5,459 nt of DNA from Thermococcus sp. (GTDB lineage: Archaea > Methanobacteriota_B > Thermococci > Thermococcales > Thermococcaceae), in contig JALVWX010000261.1 of assembly GCA_027023165.1 (NCBI GenBank), positions 1 to 5,459 of the forward strand. Reading direction: 5' to 3'. This document shows, piece after piece, positions 4,706 to 5,459 of this stretch. Both the position numbers and the translations under genes were made by a program. Every line of letters starts with the position of its first letter. Within the stretch, counting starts at the first letter, position 1. The notes under the pieces were generated by a model, which made no database searches, was not told the origin of the DNA, and was given only the letters and a program-made list of their open reading frames with translations.

Positions 4706-5459
4706 ATGAGACAGCTCGACCTGACCGAGAAGGACCCTTCTAAGAAGGTCACGATCTATTTTGAGGGAGAACCCTACGAAGCCTACGAGGGCGAAAAGTT
4801 CCACGTTGCGATGCTTGCCAACGGCGTTTACTGGCTCACTACGAGTACAGAGGGCAGACACCGCGGGGCGTTTACCTTCGGCCCGCTTCCAGTTAAGGTG
4901 AACGGTATCAAGAATGTCAACGGCAGGAAACTCATCCTTAAGGACGGCATGAGGATTGAGAGACAACGCTATGACGAGTTTCAGGAGCGGGTTGAGATAG
5001 ACGAGAACAAGCCCGTTCTCCGCTATGTCGTTGACGTTGCCGTCATCGGTGCGGGACCGGCTGGACTGGGTGTTGTTGAGGAAATCGGCGGAAAGCTTAC
5101 CGTTGCGCTCATTGAGGAAAAGAGCTGGCTCGGAGGGGATATGTGGCTCAAAGGAGTCGAGCAGGAGGGCTTTGGAAACCCGAGGGAGGCTATAGAGAAG
5201 CTCACAAACTTCCCCGAGAACGTCAGGGTCTTTCTAAAGACCTCGGCCCTCGGTGTCTTTGACAAGGGTGAGTACTTCCTCGTTCCGGCCGTTAGGAACG
5301 ATCAGCTAATAGAGTTCATGGCGAAGAGAGTCGTTTTGGCCACTGGTGCCGTCGATTCCATAATGCTCTTCGAGAACAACGATTATCCCGGAGTTTTCAG
5401 AAGGAGCGATGCCCTTGAGGTTATCAACGTCTGGAACGTTGCACCTGGCAAGAAGGTCG
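4706..5459 (+). CDS. pdhA: Dye-linked L-proline dehydrogenase (PDH1 type), alpha subunit, N-terminal half
   Basis: The first 251 codons of a flavoprotein; the gene is open at the right edge, and the family is about 490 residues. The start MRQLDLTEKDPSKKVTIYFEGE closely matches, as I recall them, Thermococcales PDH alpha subunits, often mis-annotated as sarcosine oxidase alpha. Residues about 14-85 correspond to the small ferredoxin-like N-terminal domain of the related amine dehydrogenases but contain no cysteine. Residues 109-120 (VDVAVIGAGPAG) form the Rossmann dinucleotide-binding fold, with Glu137 at the end of the second strand as the likely ribose ligand. WLGGDMW is at 141-147 and the LATGA motif at 211-215. 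Family knowledge: in the alpha/beta complex the beta subunit oxidises L-proline to pyrroline-5-carboxylate, while alpha binds FAD (and ATP) and passes electrons or acts on NADH. The ATG at 4706 follows GAGGTGAG. The beta subunit gene should lie further right. Confidence 0.88.
   Translation, partial: MRQLDLTEKDPSKKVTIYFEGEPYEAYEGEKFHVAMLANGVYWLTTSTEGRHRGAFTFGPLPVKVNGIKNVNGRKLILKDGMRIERQRYDEFQERVEIDENKPVLRYVVDVAVIGAGPAGLGVVEEIGGKLTVALIEEKSWLGGDMWLKGVEQEGFGNPREAIEKLTNFPENVRVFLKTSALGVFDKGEYFLVPAVRNDQLIEFMAKRVVLATGAVDSIMLFENNDYPGVFRRSDALEVINVWNVAPGKKV

Noticed and set aside
4033..4752. A 239-codon open frame on the minus strand across the end of putP and start of pdhA
   Set aside because: It covers two well-supported plus-strand genes, their promoter and the T-tract, and its translation shows no known motif.

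Overview
The window reads as chromosomal DNA of a hyperthermophilic euryarchaeon of the order Thermococcales, most likely Thermococcus. The evidence is close resemblance, recalled from memory, of PfpI, an FL11-type Lrp regulator, a Drg/TGS GTPase and the proline dehydrogenase alpha subunit to Pyrococcus/Thermococcus proteins. GC-rich genes, TTTATA-type archaeal TATA boxes in short AT-rich spacers and GGTG/GGAGG ribosome binding sites agree with this. No RNA genes, insertion sequences, CRISPR repeats or signs of recent transfer were seen, and no gene-free stretch exceeds 300 bases.

Layout. Minus strand, left: the 5' 127 codons of pfpI (1-382, cut by the window edge), preceded by its own promoter and by an Lrp/AsnC-family regulator (455-907). 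A divergent promoter region (908-1033) separates the regulator from a plus-strand Drg-family GTPase with a TGS domain (1034-2200). The GTPase converges on an unrecognised 160-residue protein on the minus strand (2197-2679), and their stop codons interlock at one CTAG. A second divergent promoter region (2680-2824) precedes a plus-strand operon. This operon holds a 59-residue single-membrane-span protein (2825-3004) coupled by an ATGA overlap to a 538-residue sodium/solute symporter of the PutP type (3001-4617). After a T-tract and a new promoter comes the first half of the alpha subunit of an archaeal dye-linked L-proline dehydrogenase, pdhA (4706 to the right edge).

How the genes fit together. 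The right half looks like a proline uptake and oxidation locus: PutP (probably with a small accessory subunit) imports proline with Na+, and the PDH complex oxidises it to pyrroline-5-carboxylate. The left half holds an intracellular protease-family enzyme and an amino-acid-responsive regulator, so much of the window suits a peptide-fermenting lifestyle. The regulator's own promoter carries an 11/13 match to the FL11 operator consensus, and a related AT-rich element (10/13) lies at the pdhA transcription start. This suggests, without proving it, that the regulator controls both itself and proline oxidation. The most notable finds are the small symporter partner, which is short and easily missed, and the shared operator-like element.
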